Origin: Persicaria tinctoria
Lineage: Eukaryota > Streptophyta > Magnoliopsida > Caryophyllales > Polygonaceae
Direction: 5' to 3'
Assembly: GCA_037127255.1 (NCBI GenBank)
Contig: JBANSL010000008.1
Span: 1,388,896-1,452,895 of the forward strand
DNA: 64,000 bases
In this document: positions 47,170-58,440 of the stretch, piece by piece
Numbering within the stretch: position 1 is the first letter of the stretch
Layout: each line of letters opens with the position of its first letter
Program-made: the position numbers and the translations under genes
The notes under the pieces: model-generated
Seen by the model: only the letters and a program-made list of their open reading frames with translations
Databases searched by the model: none
Told to the model about the DNA's origin: nothing

Positions 47170-47891
47170 GTTTTCTCTCAATTGCTTTTCCCGATTTATG
47201 GAGATGCAAGCATTGTGGCTCTTGTTATAGCGGAAAGAGAACTAGTGCGAGGGTAAAAGATCACTTATGCCGTATTTGTCCAAATGTGTCTGCCAACATC
47301 AAAAGTCATGCTCAAACATTGAATCTATCAACGAAGAGAGGACGTGATGGTGCTACTTCAAGTAGGGCTGAAGCTGTTGTTTATGCCTCAACTTCTCATC
47401 TGCGTAGAGAGCACACTCTTATGTTCCCCAACATTGACAACGATCAAGCGTTGATTCCGGTGCCCCTTCAAGATTCTTCTTTTGGTCAACATGCCACTGG
47501 AGCATCTCCTTCTATAGATGTATCAACATTCTTAAACTACAACCCATTCACGTCACCCCTTGGAGGCTCTCCCATGATGCTCAGTGCGGGTACTTTTTCT
47601 TTGGGACTAAGATCGATGGTTGGTGGAAGCAGTGACTTTTCGCTATTCTCAGGTTCTCTCCCCAACACTTCTACTCTCATGCTCGCTAGTATTGGTAAAT
47701 CTATGCAAATGGGTAATCCTGTAGTAGTTGCCTCATTTGGGGGAAATCTTAGTGACTTTGCTCCTCTTCAAAGCTCTGCTCCCGTGTTCTTCAATGTTGG
47801 TACATTAGTTGCATCATTTGGTGGAAATTATATTAGCTTTTGTCCCCATTCCAACATCTCCTCCCCAAAGTTCTGCACTTGCTTCTTATAG
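47130..47891 (+). CDS. BED-type zinc finger-like ORF in repeat cluster (copy 2)
   Basis: A 253-codon ORF, the inverted partner of 45619-46380. The finger reads W-R-C-K-H-C-G-S-C ... V-K-D-H-L-C-R-I-C at about 24-51. The Ser/Gly/Phe-rich remainder matches copy 1 nearly residue for residue, ending F-C-T-C-F-L and the same stop codon. The first 18-20 residues come from the inverted-repeat arm and differ from copy 1, so the true start is unknown. It lies between the two arms of the 3-kb inverted repeat. Confidence 0.55.
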   Translation: MLRSFYGFFKTNTCFLSIAFPDLWRCKHCGSCYSGKRTSARVKDHLCRICPNVSANIKSHAQTLNLSTKRGRDGATSSRAEAVVYASTSHLRREHTLMFPNIDNDQALIPVPLQDSSFGQHATGASPSIDVSTFLNYNPFTSPLGGSPMMLSAGTFSLGLRSMVGGSSDFSLFSGSLPNTSTLMLASIGKSMQMGNPVVVASFGGNLSDFAPLQSSAPVFFNVGTLVASFGGNYISFCPHSNISSPKFCTCFL

Positions 47892-47949
47892 TCTCCAGTG
47901 CTAAAGGGCTTTAGAAGAATTCGTCGTTTAGTCTTTTCTTCGCCTCTCA

Positions 47950-48444
47950 ATGTGTCATTGTGATTCAAGTATTTCACATATTACCAATGGTGTGAGTTGG
48001 AAAGAATTTTCTGAATGGATGCAACAAAACAATATGCTAATCAGGCTTTCTGAAGGGGATCAATATCTTCTACAAAGGTCCATGGTGAACATTCGGGAAC
48101 TTAATTTTGATCTCTTTAAGTTGGAGCTTGACGAGTCATGGAAGACATCCGGGTGTACTCTGCTGGTTTACAATGCCGATGAGATAATGGGAAAGGTTTG
48201 AGCTGTTCAGGACACACAAGTGTCTAATTGGAATTTATGGTCTAACAGGATGTTTTTTGTTGAAACGCTCGATGAAGTCGACATTGGTGATATTTTGAAC
48301 CCATATTTCTCGAGCTTTGATTTTAATTGTGTAAGAGATGTGATCCATCACCAACAGTGCTACGGGGTTTCAGCATTGTGCATAAAATTTAGGGATGTGG
48401 AGATAATTTTCAGAGGTGTAGCGATAGTTGTTTACGACTCGTGA
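47950..48444 (+). pseudogene. Unrecognised companion ORF (copy 2), broken
   Basis: 47950-48201 starts M-C-H-C-D-S-S-I-S and matches copy 1. TGA interrupts it where copy 1 reads V-S-T-P-E-D. The frame resumes at 48220 (S-N-W-N-L-W) and goes on to V-D-I-G-D-I-L-N-P-Y and F-R-D-V-E-I-I-F-R-G-V, a section missing from copy 1. Its last part (48390-48480) is itself a diverged version of the repeat-family core (GTTTACGACTCGTGATT against GTTTACACCTCGTGATT), so the repeat core derives from this coding sequence. Confidence 0.5.
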
Positions 48445-48678
48445 TTCAAAGGCTATATGCTAAAATTTGTAATGGATCAATGTGGGCACGATCCTTGATT
48501 AAGAAGCTTGAAAGATACTTGAATGTATTTTCAAGTTGCATTAAGCAATTGGTTCTACAACACCCTAAACAAATAGGGTTTCAAAGAGTTTGAATGTGGA
48601 AGAGATTCGAGTTCTCCAGTTTTATCATTTTTTGAGATTTTGATGGTTGAAGATGAGCTGAAATCTCATTTATAAACC

Positions 48679-49429
48679 TGTATTCGTCTTGAAGAATTTG
48701 TAGAAGCTCCGGAGCAATTGAGAGAAATTCTTAGTGATCGCGAGTTTTGGGGCGAAGGAAAGGAACTCAAATGTGTGTTGACATTGTATAATGCTTGAAA
48801 ATCAGATTTTCTCAATCACTCCGACCCATTACAAATTTCAACACATAGCTTTTAAATCACGAGGTGTAAACAATTGTTGCTACAACTTTGAAAATCATCT
48901 TCACTTCCCCAAATCTTCTGATAATAAATAGGGTAAATTACAGAAAATCACCCGTAAATTGCTAGCGAGATTTGTGTTGATTTGATTTGATATCTTTAAT
49001 TGATTTCTCTCCAGATTTGTGTTGATTTCATTGTGTAATTGCTAGCGAGAGCTTTGTTACATCCGGTTTACCATGATGCCCTTAGCTTCCACGTTCCATT
49101 TGTTGCATCGAAACTTCGTGTTCGATTTGGTTCAATTTGATTTGGTGATTGACATTGAGCCCATTGTCCTCTTTTTTTTCTCCTTATACTTTCTTTCTTG
49201 AGGACAACCAAGGTGTGAGCTTGGAGATATTTGTTAGCATGCACGCAACGACGGATCAAAAAAAAAGTTGGGGAGACTAAATAATTTTTTTTTAAGAAAA
49301 TGTTTTTTATTTAAATTTATTAGAAGAGTATTAAATTTGTATTTAAGAAAAATAAAAATTGTCAAAAAATGAGATTTTTTTCATATGTATATATATTAAA
49401 AAGAATGTTTTTTTAATATATTGGAGAAA
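48679..49429. repeat. Right arm of the 3-kb inverted repeat
   Basis: This is the reverse-complement partner of 46471-47169. It includes the inverted core (AATCACGAGGTGTAAAC), GGGTAAATTACAGAAAATCA, AATTGCTAGCGAG twice, and ends TTAATATATTGGAGAAA. Confidence 0.85.
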
Positions 49430-50029
49430 GGCCTAGCTAAAGAAAGAGATGTCCATTATGATTTCATTCGACCAAACTTTATTTAACAAGTATTTGACGC
49501 ATTAAACACAAAATTAGGGTTCAAGATCCCGACTTCGGGATTGTTGCGGTGGCGTTGGCCATGAAACACGACCATTTCTAGAGCTCGATCAAGAGATCGA
49601 ACCAAACAACAACAGAGAGGGCGAGGGATAGACAAGCGGTAGGAGTACAAAATAGAAAGATTAAGCATAACGACTAACGAGAAACCAAGAGCAAACAAGG
49701 GGATGTAGGAAACGATTAAGCATTAGGGTTACCAAGCACATATTAAGCATACCAACAAGCACAAACAGAACGATTATGCGTTACGACTACAGAGCACAAA
49801 ATAGAATGAACAAAGAACGAGTAACCCTAAATCTCAAATAAAAAATGAAACCAACCTTTCAGATTTCAACAAAAGAACGATGAACGAGTAAGTGGAGGGA
49901 GAAATTACAACTTTTCTTCGAGGTTTTTGACTTCAATGTCGGGATTTTGGTGTCACAATCACTGTAGATAAAATTTCATTCTAGGAGGAGGGTTACCTTT
50001 TGCCTTGCCCTAGCTAACGAGTAAGTTGC

Positions 50030-50330
50030 GGGAGAAATATGAGTTCAAATCATCACTAAATGTCTATTCAAGTTGCACATATGTAAATGGCTCTACAACA
50101 CCTTAAACAAAAATGGTTTCAAAGAAGTTGTGTGCGAAAAGGATTCAAGTACGCTTTAACTAATCTTGAGATTTTGATGGTTGAAAATGAGCTAAAATCA
50201 CATTAAAAGTTCATTTCTCCCTTAAAGAATATGTAGAGGCTCAAAAGCAATTAATACAAATCTTTAACGACCACAAGTTCTGAGATGAACTCAAACGAGT
50301 ACTGACACATGTTTTGAAGATCTTGGACTT
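50030..50330. repeat. Degenerate copy of the 43.6-49.4 kb repeat family
   Basis: It shares TCAAGTTGCA, CTACAACACC-T/C-TAAACAAA, TTTTGATGGTTGAA-A/G-ATGAGCT and AGTACTGACA-like words with 48530-48785, in the same order and with many substitutions. The frame that is open in copy A/B is closed here. Confidence 0.75.
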
Positions 50331-50544
50331 GTTGAATATTGTGTTCATAGCAACACAATACTTACAAATGAATATATACAAAATTAGGATCCAGCTTTCC
50401 TTATAAAAATTATTGTTATATAAAATGATAAAATTAGTTCAAATGCATACAAGAATTAATGTATAAATTGAATTAATGTATAAATTGGTTTCCTCAATTA
50501 CTCCGAATGCAAACATCTTTAAATAAAAAGGAAAGATAATCTTC

Positions 50545-50639
50545 CCTATAAAGTAGAAGACTTTTTCATAAGTTATGGCAATCCTTTTTTTTTTTTTTTG
50601 TTAAGCCTATAAAGTAGAAGACTTTTTCATAAGTTATGG
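50545..50639. repeat. 34-base direct repeat flanking a T-run
   Basis: The 34-base unit starting CCTATAAAGTAGAAGACTTT occurs at 50545-50578 and 50606-50639, separated by AATCC, a run of T and GTTAAG. It is a recent local duplication. Confidence 0.9.
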
Positions 50640-50825
50640 TAAGATTAAAGGGGTAATTTTTAAAATAATGATAGAATTAGAATAATGGATTATGAGGGAT
50701 TTTTACTTGCCACATATGCACCATATAGAACCCACACAGATTCATCATACAAGTATATTCATTAGTGCCATTCATAAGTTAAATAACATATATGTTTTAT
50801 AATATTATAATTATAATAATATTTA

Positions 50826-50996
50826 CTCCCTCCGTTCTAAAATATACTGTAAGTCGTTTTGACTTTATGACACGTTTTTTAAAGAGCTAAAAACTATATA
50901 AAATTTTAACTTTTTTATTTTAAAAAGTTAATATTTTATATAGTTTTTAACTGCTTAAACGACTCAAAACGACTTATATTTTAGAAACTGAGGGGG
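50826..50996. mobile_element. Stowaway-type MITE
   Basis: It starts CTCCCTCCGTTCTAAAATAT and ends ATATTTTAGAAACTGAGGGGG, flanked by TA on both sides. 171 bp, self-complementary, no ORF. Confidence 0.92.
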
Positions 50997-52304
50997 TATA
51001 ACTTTAATTATAATATTATTATTTAGTTTAATTTGACATATTGGTATTATAATTTAATTTTAATAATATTTTTATATTCTTGAAAAAGTCTATAAAAAGT
51101 TCATCTCAAAATGGCGTGACAGTTAGCTTAGAAGAGGTTCTCTAGCAAGTAAGGAACAACTTATGAATTTTTTTCCCTCCAAAATTTTTGTAGTTAAAAC
51201 TTAAAAGCCTGACAGAACAACCCCAAAGGAAAAGCTTTGTTTCAACTGTGTTTTGAACACTTAACCACTTTTATAAAAGTGTTCATGCCCAACCATTTTG
51301 CTCATTTTGAGACTTCCAAAATTCAAAAACAACTGATGGGTAAAATAATTTGTTGATGGAGCAAGCAATGAAGCAAATATCCCTGCAAAAATGGAAGTTG
51401 ATTTGCATTTCTCAGAGAAGTTGAGCACCAAAAGTTAGCTGGAAGGTTAATGGCACCTCCAAATCAATACAGATGTTGAATAACACCCACTACCTACCAT
51501 GGAGAGGTGATGATGAGGTGACATTTCAACAGTTTGTTACCAGTTGGCTAAAATCCCAACCCCCACACACCCACCTTTGCTGTTCCACATGCCAAACAAA
51601 CTCCAAAACCATTTAATCAATTCAATGGTTATGTCATTTGGAGTGCAGATTTTGGCGGATTTGTATTAAAATCTCGTGGAAAGATTCGTTCATCCTTGAC
51701 ACTTGAGCTGAATTTGGAAGCATATAGTTCTATAACAAACAATTTTCTTCATTACTTACTTGAAATGTTTGCTGACATTCATATGATATATCAAATTGTA
51801 TAATGCAGATACCAAAAAAGAGAAGAAAAATGCACACATTCAGTTTCTAATAAGACCCGAAAACAACAATGCTATGTAGTAGAAACCAGACACACAGAGA
51901 CGGATAGACAGTTAGGAGGAGATCAGACAGGCGAATGCTGCTGAGGATGCTGAAAAACGAAAGCATTTGAGGACCGACCGACACTTCTGCAGCTGCTTAC
52001 CCCACAATTGGCTTTGGTTTATCGAATGGAAGCAGCGAGAGGTCGAGGAAATAAACAATGACCATTGATTGGATTGGCTTTGGATCATATAATGGCTTGC
52101 CAAGACATGAAAAATGGGGTTTAACTGTTATGATGGGAGAGGATCAACATGGAGTATGAGTAGTGGTAGGACACTTGACTTGACCTGTGGCTATATTACC
52201 CTTAACTTGTGGGAGGGAAAGGGGGAAAAAAATAAAAACAATCTAATAAAGAAAATAAATGAAAAAAAGATGGCTTTCTATATTGTGTGTTTGGGTCCTT
52301 GGGA

Positions 52305-55300
52305 CTAACACTGACGGCCACCACGACAAGAGAGGGGACCGGCACTGGCTGTGATGGTTCCGACCATTGATGATGACTTGGCGCCCAGGCTCGATGCCCT
52401 TGCATAGCTGGATGAAGCGCCGGCTCCAGATGGGGTGAAGTAGGCACCATTGAGCAACATGTCACCCTCTGACCTCCAGTTCCATCCTTTCCACTGGTTT
52501 GAAGGTGTATCAACTCTCTTAGTCACCTACAAGTTTCACAAATAAACAGAGAATTCAAACAACTGAATGAAGTGATGAAACAAATGTGGTAACAAGTTCT
52601 TTTTAGTTTTTACCTCCTTTGCGAAGGGATTTACTGGGGCGAGGTATCGGTTGCCCTGGCTGTTGATGGTAGGGCTCGCACTTCCTCCAATTGCGTACAT
52701 TTCCCAGTGGGTGTAGTCATTGTTCACCACATGGAAGTAACCATGTCTACATCTGCAATAGTGGTTGAAAATCATCTCTATAGTTTTCGCTAATTGTGTT
52801 TACTATTGGACTAGAACTGAATGATTGTATTACCTTGGCATTCTCTGAATGAGACCTGCTCCAAAATGGTTGAAAGCAATGGTGACTTGCATTTGCTTAT
52901 CTCTTACATACGAATCACTGTGCCCAAGAAGCATCACCTGTTTCACCATACACCAAAAAAGTCAGTTTTCCCATCACATGGTAAACCAGGTAAAGCAAAG
53001 TCATGAACGAGGGGCTTGGGTTCCTTGCACACCTCATTGTGGTGGGCAAAGTGGTTGTTTGTAATGGTAATTGCAGTTGATCCCATGACAGCATCAACAA
53101 GGCCATCAGCACAGTTAGAAAGCGAGTTGTGGTCGATCCATACATGACTCGCACCAAAGAGTGAGATGCCATCACCGTCAGCCATGGTCCTCCAACCGTA
53201 GTGTGTTGGGGAGCTCCTGACCATGGCATTACCAGTGGGTTTGCAGTCATGGACATGGATTCCATGGATGATGATGTTAGTGACAAACTGCACAGTGATG
53301 CAAGCTCCGTTGGCAATATGGACATTAGCTCCACGGCCATCAATTGTCTTGAAGCTGTTCATTATCAGCTCCTCTTTCAGCTGGATCACCATGTCTCTTT
53401 GGAATATAATCCAAAGCGGCTCTTCCTGGATGACAGCATGACGAAGGGTGCCAGGTCTCGGGTTCACAGGGTCGTCGTCATTAGGGTCAGTAACCACATA
53501 GAAGCGGCCATTGAGTCCACCAATGGCATTTCTACCAAATCCAATGCCACAGTTTGCCAAGCGCTTGCGGTTGGTTTGCCAATCAGCATCGCAACGCCAG
53601 CAATCATCAATTGGATTGCCAGTTCCACATGAAAAGTAACCCAGTTTCCTCCTCTCAGTACTGTTCTTTATGCTCCTGCACATTTACATATTAGAGGTTC
53701 AGTAAATTATAAGTTACTTGATTCTTTATTCAAGTGAGACTTGTATTTGTATATATCAGAAGCAGTAATTTTGAAAATAAATCCAATGAATATTCTTATG
53801 CAATTGCAAGTGTTCATTTTTTTTAACAAAAAATGCATCGTACACCTCATCCTTTTCCCCTGTCCACATCATTATGCACATGGAATTTCCATCCCAAAAG
53901 CCATTGTCTTTATCACTAAATAGTGTCTCCATTTAAGACAAAACTTACTCCTTCTCCTTAACAGATGAAAATTTTGATTTGCTCGGAAAGTTAGATGAAG
54001 TTTCCCCTTGAAATATTTGCTGGTAAATTACTGAAGTAAGAACAAATGTTTGTTGTACCATATGTAGCTGTAAAGGAGAATTTCCATAGAACAATGAAAC
54101 ATCGCGCAATCTCCATCATCATTTAGGTATATTCCCATCATTTGGGTCTTAAACTTTTGGACAGATTCAGTTTCTTATAAAACCTAAGATGGTAACAAAT
54201 TATTTAAGGCCTTAAGCAACCAAAAAACATACCATATGAAAGAGCTAGCTGGGCAAAGACTAATGGGTATACCCTGGCTTTAGACAAGATTAAGTGTGGT
54301 GGACACCATAGTAGGGTAACATTTTAAAGACTAATGCAGTTGTGTGCACATAATGCAACAAAAGTTAACTGTTGTTGCATGTGCCTTGGACGTGTAAAGC
54401 TAGTTGGAAGGCTAAACAAGTTTCACACAAACACATTTAAGAGGATTGAATGAAACAAGAAAGAAAATCCATTCTGAAAAAAAGGGCATGTGTTTTGCTT
54501 TTGGTGGGGGAGACTAAAAATGGGATAGACAGGGGGAGTGAGTAGAAGGATCAAGACACACCCAGTAGGGACTAGGGTTTACAGAGATCATCCAAACAGC
54601 AATGACACATTCACACTCCTATAATTTTTCCACCATAATCATAGCACCGTGAACTTTTAAATTTTAATTGCACAAATTATGGAAAATAAGAATGAAAAAT
54701 TCCATAAGCACGTGAGAGGGAGAGGGAGAGAGAAAGAGGTACCCACATGTGAACCATGGCCACCACCTCTTCAGGATCAGCTACAGCGTGCACATTAATA
54801 TGATCATCTTCCAAGCTGAATCAAACCAGCAAAATCAATTAGCCATGAAAATGAGCAGGAAAAAACGCCCAATTTAATTCCATCGTATTCAGTCCAATTT
54901 CCCCTTTTATTCTCCCTTTTGTGACTGGTGATACTCACCCTTTTTCTATTGAAATGCAAAATTAGGGGAGAAAGCAGGTCACTGTCCAAGGAATTTTTAG
55001 GCATCATCACAATCTTAACTAAGGGATTGTGAAGGGGTAAGTTACCACCGCCATATGTACTTTTCTGCCATTAATGTGAGGCACTAAAATATTATGAACA
55101 CTGTTAAATATATTATACAGAGACTAGAGGCCATAGTTGAGTAAAAACTGTTCAATGGATCTTGCGAAAAAAAATCCTGAAGTTTCACTCGGAAAATGAA
55201 TTCAGAGTATTTGGACTTTGTGATTGTGGTGGTGACTGAAATACTGGAAGGTTTCGGTTGGTTTTGACCAAGGACTGTAGATGTGAAGGACGGCTTAGAT

Positions 55301-55798
55301 CACCAATTCACCATAGTAGAAAAGGGGGGAAAAAAAGGAAAAAGAAAAGTAAACCGACAAATGTAGTAGCAGAAAACGGAATTTTAGCGGAATTCGCTTA
55401 CCTGTCCGCCATGGATGAGTTCTTTGGGTTCAGCAAACCCCCCAATTTCCTGCAATTCGGCAACAGGAAAAAGTTGAGAAGACGAAATTAACTCCGTCTG
55501 TAAACCTAACTCCGCACTTTCCATCTTCTAAACTGAGAATTGAACTTCAATTCCACACCAAAACAAACGAAATGCAGCTAAAATTGAAGCAACATCAGAG
55601 CTGAGCAGAGATCAATTTCTCCAACAAAAAGCCGAAAAGGTTGAAGATGAGAGAGAAATAGAGAGCGCGATCATTTCACCTCGCAACCGACGGAGCAGCA
55701 TCGCCGGAATCCTTCACAACCGCCATAGCTCCGACGAATGCCAGCAGGAAGAGGAATAGGACATACGAGAACACAACAACGCTCCTTGAGGCCGCCAT
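52305..55798 (-). CDS. Pectate lyase (polysaccharide lyase family 1)
   Basis: This secreted calcium-dependent enzyme cleaves de-esterified homogalacturonan by beta-elimination in the cell wall. Seven exons: 55798-55680, 55449-55402, 54815-54747, 53675-53033, 52937-52834, 52752-52614 and 52526-52305. They join in phase to 447 residues. A signal peptide is seen at about 1-25. The plant PL1 N-terminal part has [13 protein letters not shown]. The catalytic domain carries W-I-D-H (258-261), C-A-D-G-L-V-D-A just after, and R-M-P-R-C-R-H-G (325-332), which includes the family's essential arginine. The C-terminus, R-G-G-R-Q-C, is conserved in type. The second and third exons are only 48 and 69 nt. 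The best Arabidopsis match by memory is At4g13710. All motifs are intact. Confidence 0.96.
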
Positions 55799-55840
55799 TG
55801 AACAATTTCGCGATGCAGCTTCGAAATGTGAACTTCGTTA

Positions 55841-55864
55841 CTCTCTCTCTCTCTCTCTCTCTCT
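55841..55864. repeat. (CT)n microsatellite in the pectate lyase 5' flank
   Basis: About twelve CT units lie 43 bp upstream of the ATG. Read in the gene's direction this is a GA-rich 5' UTR/promoter tract, common in plant core promoters. Confidence 0.85.
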
Positions 55865-56606
55865 GGGATGAACGAAGAAGAAGAAGAAGAGGAAAGAGAT
55901 ATGCCAGAGCGAATAAGAGCTCCAACGTAACGGCTCCTTTTATAGATATACAGAATTGCTGCTACCAGTACAGTGCGGCAGTGCCAGTGTTTCTTTTTTT
56001 TTTCTGTAATTTGCGTTTTTTCACGGTTTAACTAACGGCGTCAACTAACAACCGAAACGACAGCGTTTAAAGTTTAAACAGTGGAGGAGGCTGTTACTTG
56101 GTGGTGGTGCGTACGAAGTAATTTAACCGGCCCAAAAGAAAACCCAAACCGCCAGTAACAACCGCTCTGTTTGGATAAAGCGTGGGATGTGATCACCGAC
56201 GGTCGATCTCTACCATTCTTACAGTGAACCCCCACTATCAATGTGACACGTGTCAGATCTAACCTTGAAGGGTGAGAAAGGCTGATCATTTTTTTTCCCA
56301 GATTATTAGTTCAGTTAAAATAATTAAATTATTTTATAAGCACTAAATTATTGAAAAATAATTTCATAATTAAATAATTTACTATATTTTTTAACTTCTT
56401 AATATTTTACTATATTTTTTAACGCTCTTTATAATAGATGATATTATTAACTATATTATTCTCCCTCTATTGATTTATTTAAAACTAATTCTTAGCTTTA
56501 AAATTATTTTATGCTAATTTCCAATCTTTTGAAATTCTATTTTTTTAATGAAAAACCAAAAGATCCCACCAAGTGTTTTAGAAACCTCTTTTAAATCTCT
56601 CGTAGA
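55865..56606. other. Pectate lyase promoter and AT-rich spacer
   Basis: A GC-richer promoter segment runs to about 56280, with GTTAACTAACGGCGTC-like and AAACGACAGCGTTT words near 56024-56068. AT-rich sequence with no ORF follows up to the hAT MITE. Confidence 0.45.
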
Positions 56607-57140
56607 TTGGGCTGGCACGGTACGGTACCATGGTAAATTTTCGATTACCACGTACCGTACCGACACTATTCGGTATGAAATTTTTTGTACCGCGTACCAA
56701 CCGTTAGTATCAGTAACCGAAACTGTTGGTACCGAAACTATAGGTTACCGAAGGTCGGTACCGTGGTAACCAACAACACAATTTTCAATCATCAATTTAC
56801 GTTTTATACTTTGTGGTACCGATGGTATCGACGGTACCGATGACATATTACCTTGAAAACGAAACTACATATATAATCGGTACTGACGATACCTCGGTAT
56901 ATTACCTTGAAAACAAAATATCTATAGGAGTGTAGGACATTTTACTTATTTAGTAAATATTTTTTTTAAAAAAAATACATATATAATCGGCATCACGGTA
57001 TTTTGATTTTCCATACCGTGTACCGTACCGACTTATATCGGTACCGAGATTTCGGTTACCGACTACTTGGTACCAATGTCCTGTTGGTACGGTTGGCAAT
57101 CGATTGGTACGGTAATTTTTTTTACCACCGTCCAACCCTA
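56607..57140. mobile_element. hAT-type MITE built from GGTACC-rich inverted repeats
   Basis: It is flanked by a perfect 8-bp target duplication CTCGTAGA (56599-56606 and 57141-57148), the hAT size. Ends are TTGGGCTGGCACGGT and, reversed, TAGGGTTGGACGGTGG. The 534-bp interior repeats CGGTACGGTACC, GGTTACCGA and TCGGTACCG many times on both strands, giving extensive hairpins. There is no coding potential. Confidence 0.9.
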
Positions 57141-57346
57141 CTCGTAGATATATCAAGGTTACTTAAAACTTGCACCATTTGCACACTTGCATAGTAGTTG
57201 CACCGTTTCCACACTTGGAAGTTCCGAGCTAATTGAGCCACCGCATTCATCACATACCAACAACTCCTCTAAACTGTACCTTCTACTACATTTGTTGGAT
57301 AAGTTGAGAATAATCATCCCTTGAAGATTTGTGCTACTAGCTAGTA

Positions 57347-57582
57347 CTCCATCCGTCTCAAAATACTTGTCACTTTAGTTTTTACACGTTTTTTAAGAAC
57401 GGTAAAAACTATATAAAATATTAATGATTTTATTAATTTTAAAAAATAATTTCATACTTAATACAACTGTCTATAAAATTATCAAAAAAATTTATTAAAA
57501 AAATTAATATTTTATAGAGTTTTTAGCTTCTTAAAAAACGTGTCAAAAAAGTAAAGTGACAAGTATTTTGAGACGGATGTAG
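57347..57582. mobile_element. Stowaway-type MITE
   Basis: The ends CTCCATCCGTCTCAAAATAC and, reversed, CTACATCCGTCTCAAAATAC are almost identical inverted repeats. TA lies on each side. 236 bp. Confidence 0.93.
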
Positions 57583-57584
57583 TA

Positions 57585-58440
57585 CTTGTTAGTGGAATTA
57601 ATATATGTAGCGCTTTAGAAAACAAGTTGAAAAACGTCGGAAAAACGTCGGAAAAACGAAGTGATTGAAAACTCCGAAGGCTGTGGCGTAATATCGATTT
57701 GAATCCACTGCCTTATAAGCGATTTCATCCTGATCGTAGGTGCAAGTCGGTTGTTAAAATTGGTTAAATCATGTATAAGCATTTCATTGATCGACATATT
57801 GATTTCGAAACAACTGAAAAGGAACAGCCCTGTAACTTCGGGAGAAGGGTTGGCGTCGCCCCTAGAGTTACACAGCACGTCCTCAATCCGTGCACTCGAA
57901 AAGAAGGTTCTGGAATCACAAAAGCTTGCTCGGAACGAAAGTGAAAGAGAAAGAGAAGGGAAGAAAGGTTTATGGGTGTGTTATGAAAACTAAGAAGACG
58001 TCAGTTTTAAGGAGAAAAGCAAAGCTTCTGAACGTGCAAAAATAATGAATCCAACAGATAGAGATGAAAAAATAGACCACATTGTGCATGTGCTGCCAAT
58101 GGTGGTGTATGCATGTGAGTCTCTCATTTCACCTCTCAATCATAGGGATGAAAAAAAGACCTTCATAAACCAACCCTTCATGTCCTTAGAAAATAATGTG
58201 GGACTCTTAAAACCTTTCACATTCCATAAACCCTATTACAAGCATTTCCCTCCAACACTTCTAATCTTATGATAATGGTTTATCATATTTTGCGATTTAG
58301 GATTTATATAAGAAAATTTGTGTAGTAATATATTGACACTAATAAGATTAAAAAAAAATGTGCGATTTAGAGATTCATAAGAAACCATTCCAAATTACAG
58401 AGATCGTACACACAAAAAAACCTTATTCGTAATGAATTAG
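57585..58440. other. Spacer with one possible rDNA-like scrap
   Basis: Unassigned sequence. 57836-57858 contains GTAACTTCGGGAGAAGG, a word typical of large-subunit rRNA, but its flanks do not continue as rRNA as far as I can tell. Two loose copies of TGTGCGATTTAG-like sequence occur near 58290 and 58360. No gene is seen. Confidence 0.35.

Larger units (their letters stand above)
49430..52304. other. AT-rich spacer with repeat remnants and the pectate lyase 3' flank
   Basis: It holds a degenerate family copy (50030-50330), a Stowaway MITE (50826-50996) and a duplicated 34-base unit (50545-50639). From about 51840 it runs into the pectate lyase 3' region. There are no convincing ORFs. Confidence 0.5.

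Noticed and set aside
53201..53632. 143-codon plus-strand ORF opposite the pectate lyase
   Set aside because: Shadow of the large catalytic exon.
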